Source: Candidatus Sulfotelmatobacter sp.
GTDB lineage: Bacteria; Acidobacteriota; Terriglobia; Terriglobales; Acidobacteriaceae
Length of the DNA stretch: 14,709 bases
Reading direction: 5' to 3'
Assembly: GCA_030045935.1 (NCBI GenBank)
Contig: JASIEN010000639.1
Coordinates: 1 to 14,709 of the forward strand
Within the stretch, counting starts at the first letter, position 1. Every line of letters begins with the position of its first letter. Shown piece by piece: positions 13,997-14,709 of the stretch. The notes under the pieces are model-generated. The model saw nothing but the letters and a program-made list of their open reading frames with translations. It had not been told where the DNA came from and did no database searches. A program made the position numbers and the translations under genes.

Positions 13997-14709
13997 ATGA
14001 AAAGAAGTCCCCAAAATTCAGCGGTTGCCGTTGCCAACGGTGCGCCTGAAGAGAAGCAAGCGGGCACTGGACCTGAGAAGCAGTCAGGCAACGGGCATAA
14101 AAGTTCTTCTATTTTGATGGCGGAAGCCCCGGCGGATCTCAGCGTAATTCTGGCCAGCCTGCAAACTATGTGCGAGGGTGATTTTTCCGTGCGCCTGCCC
14201 GGCTCGTGGACAGGGTTGGCCGGCAAAATCGCCGACACCTTCAACGCTATCGTTGCTGCCAATCAGCAAATGGCTCAGGAATTGAAGCGCGTTGGGCAGG
14301 TCGTGGGAAAAGAAGGCAGAACGCGCGAGCGCACGCGCTTTCACGAATCCCGTGGCGCCTGGGGTGAAATGGAAGTTTCCATTAACACGCTGGTGGAAGA
14401 CCTGCTCCGGCCAACAGAAGGCGTGACACGTGCCATTGCCGCCGTCGCTCAAGGCAATCTGACGCAAACAGTGCGACTCGACGTGGATGGCCGTCCACTC
14501 GAAGGTGAGTTTCTCCGCTCGGCCAATATCGTCAATACCATGATTCAGCAGCTGAGCGTGTTCACCGCCGAAGTAACGCGCGTGGCCCGCGAAGTCGGTA
14601 CAGACGGCAAGCTGGGCGGCCAGGCTCTTGTGCCTGGTGTGGCCGGTACGTGGAAGGACCTGACCGACTCGGTGAACTCGATGGCCTCGAACCTCACCGG
14701 CCAGGTCCG
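13997..14709 (+). CDS. Poly-HAMP signalling protein, probably hybrid histidine kinase, 3' truncated by the window
   Basis: An open frame from the ATG at 13997 runs off the right edge after 237 codons. A polar, low-complexity N-terminus (1-45) leads to two roughly 92-residue HAMP-type units: about 46-140 (ILASLQTMCEGDFSVRLPGS...NTLVEDLLRPTEGV) and 141-237 (AIAAVAQGNLTQTVRLDVDG...VTRVAREVGTDGKLGGQA...GTWKDLTDSVNSMASNLTGQ). The second matches the repeats of Nik1-type (group III) hybrid kinases almost word for word; the first has diverged. No membrane segment or signal peptide is visible, so sensing is probably cytoplasmic. More HAMP units, then GAF, kinase and receiver domains, would be expected beyond the edge, but that is inference. 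AGAGGA at 13984-13989 is a good ribosome site with seven-base spacing. Confidence 0.88.
   Translation, partial: MKRSPQNSAVAVANGAPEEKQAGTGPEKQSGNGHKSSSILMAEAPADLSVILASLQTMCEGDFSVRLPGSWTGLAGKIADTFNAIVAANQQMAQELKRVGQVVGKEGRTRERTRFHESRGAWGEMEVSINTLVEDLLRPTEGVTRAIAAVAQGNLTQTVRLDVDGRPLEGEFLRSANIVNTMIQQLSVFTAEVTRVAREVGTDGKLGGQALVPGVAGTWKDLTDSVNSMASNLTGQV

Noticed and set aside
13612..14262. Long minus-strand frame of 216 codons overlapping the HAMP-array start
   Set aside because: Its first half is antisense to clear HAMP coding sequence, it has no family pattern, and an internal Met would start within bases shared with the opposite start codon.
1..14709. A defence system, CRISPR array or mobile element
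   Set aside because: No regular direct repeats with spacers, no transposase or recombinase motif, and no nuclease/toxin-antitoxin pair was found on either strand.

Overview
The window looks like chromosomal DNA of a moderately GC-rich, Gram-negative-type bacterium, most likely an Acidobacteriota member. That placement is inference. It rests on a secreted GloVer-type tandem-repeat protein, a DUF1275 membrane protein, an FmdE-type zinc protein in a non-methanogen context, and a Nik1-like poly-HAMP kinase; no 16S or taxonomic marker is present.

Layout, left to right. (1) 1-1193: 3' part of a GloVer repeat gene that starts before the window; an out-of-frame remnant of one more repeat follows its stop. 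(2) 1291-2144, minus strand: tRNA-Val(GAC) with an encoded CCA and its own promoter, then a DUF1275/YoaK-like membrane protein. (3) 2282-5541, plus strand: a small unknown protein overlapping pgsA by ATGA, cysS behind a good sigma70-type promoter that lies beside an inverted repeat, and an FmdE-domain protein with a C-terminal four-Cys zinc site. (4) 5595-8825, minus strand: a probable cca-gatC-gatA operon. (5) 8917-11150, plus strand: tsaD, apparently leaderless, divergent from cca, then an EamA-family transporter. (6) 11215-11916, minus strand: a secreted protein of unknown function. (7) 12158-14709: a response regulator fused to an HD-GYP domain with an intrinsic terminator, a minus-strand glycosyltransferase remnant, a roughly 400-base gap, and the start of a cytoplasmic HAMP-array signalling protein that leaves the window.

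Functionally the middle is housekeeping. tRNA-Val, CysS, GatC/GatA, the CCA-adding enzyme and TsaD all serve tRNA charging, repair or modification, and PgsA makes phosphatidylglycerol precursor. The right end is signal transduction: the HD-GYP protein should break down cyclic di-GMP, and the HAMP-array protein is probably a hybrid sensor kinase. There is no insertion sequence, phage gene, CRISPR array or recognisable defence system. The least explained items are the small protein coupled to pgsA, the FmdE-zinc protein, the secreted unknown and the decayed gene ends.
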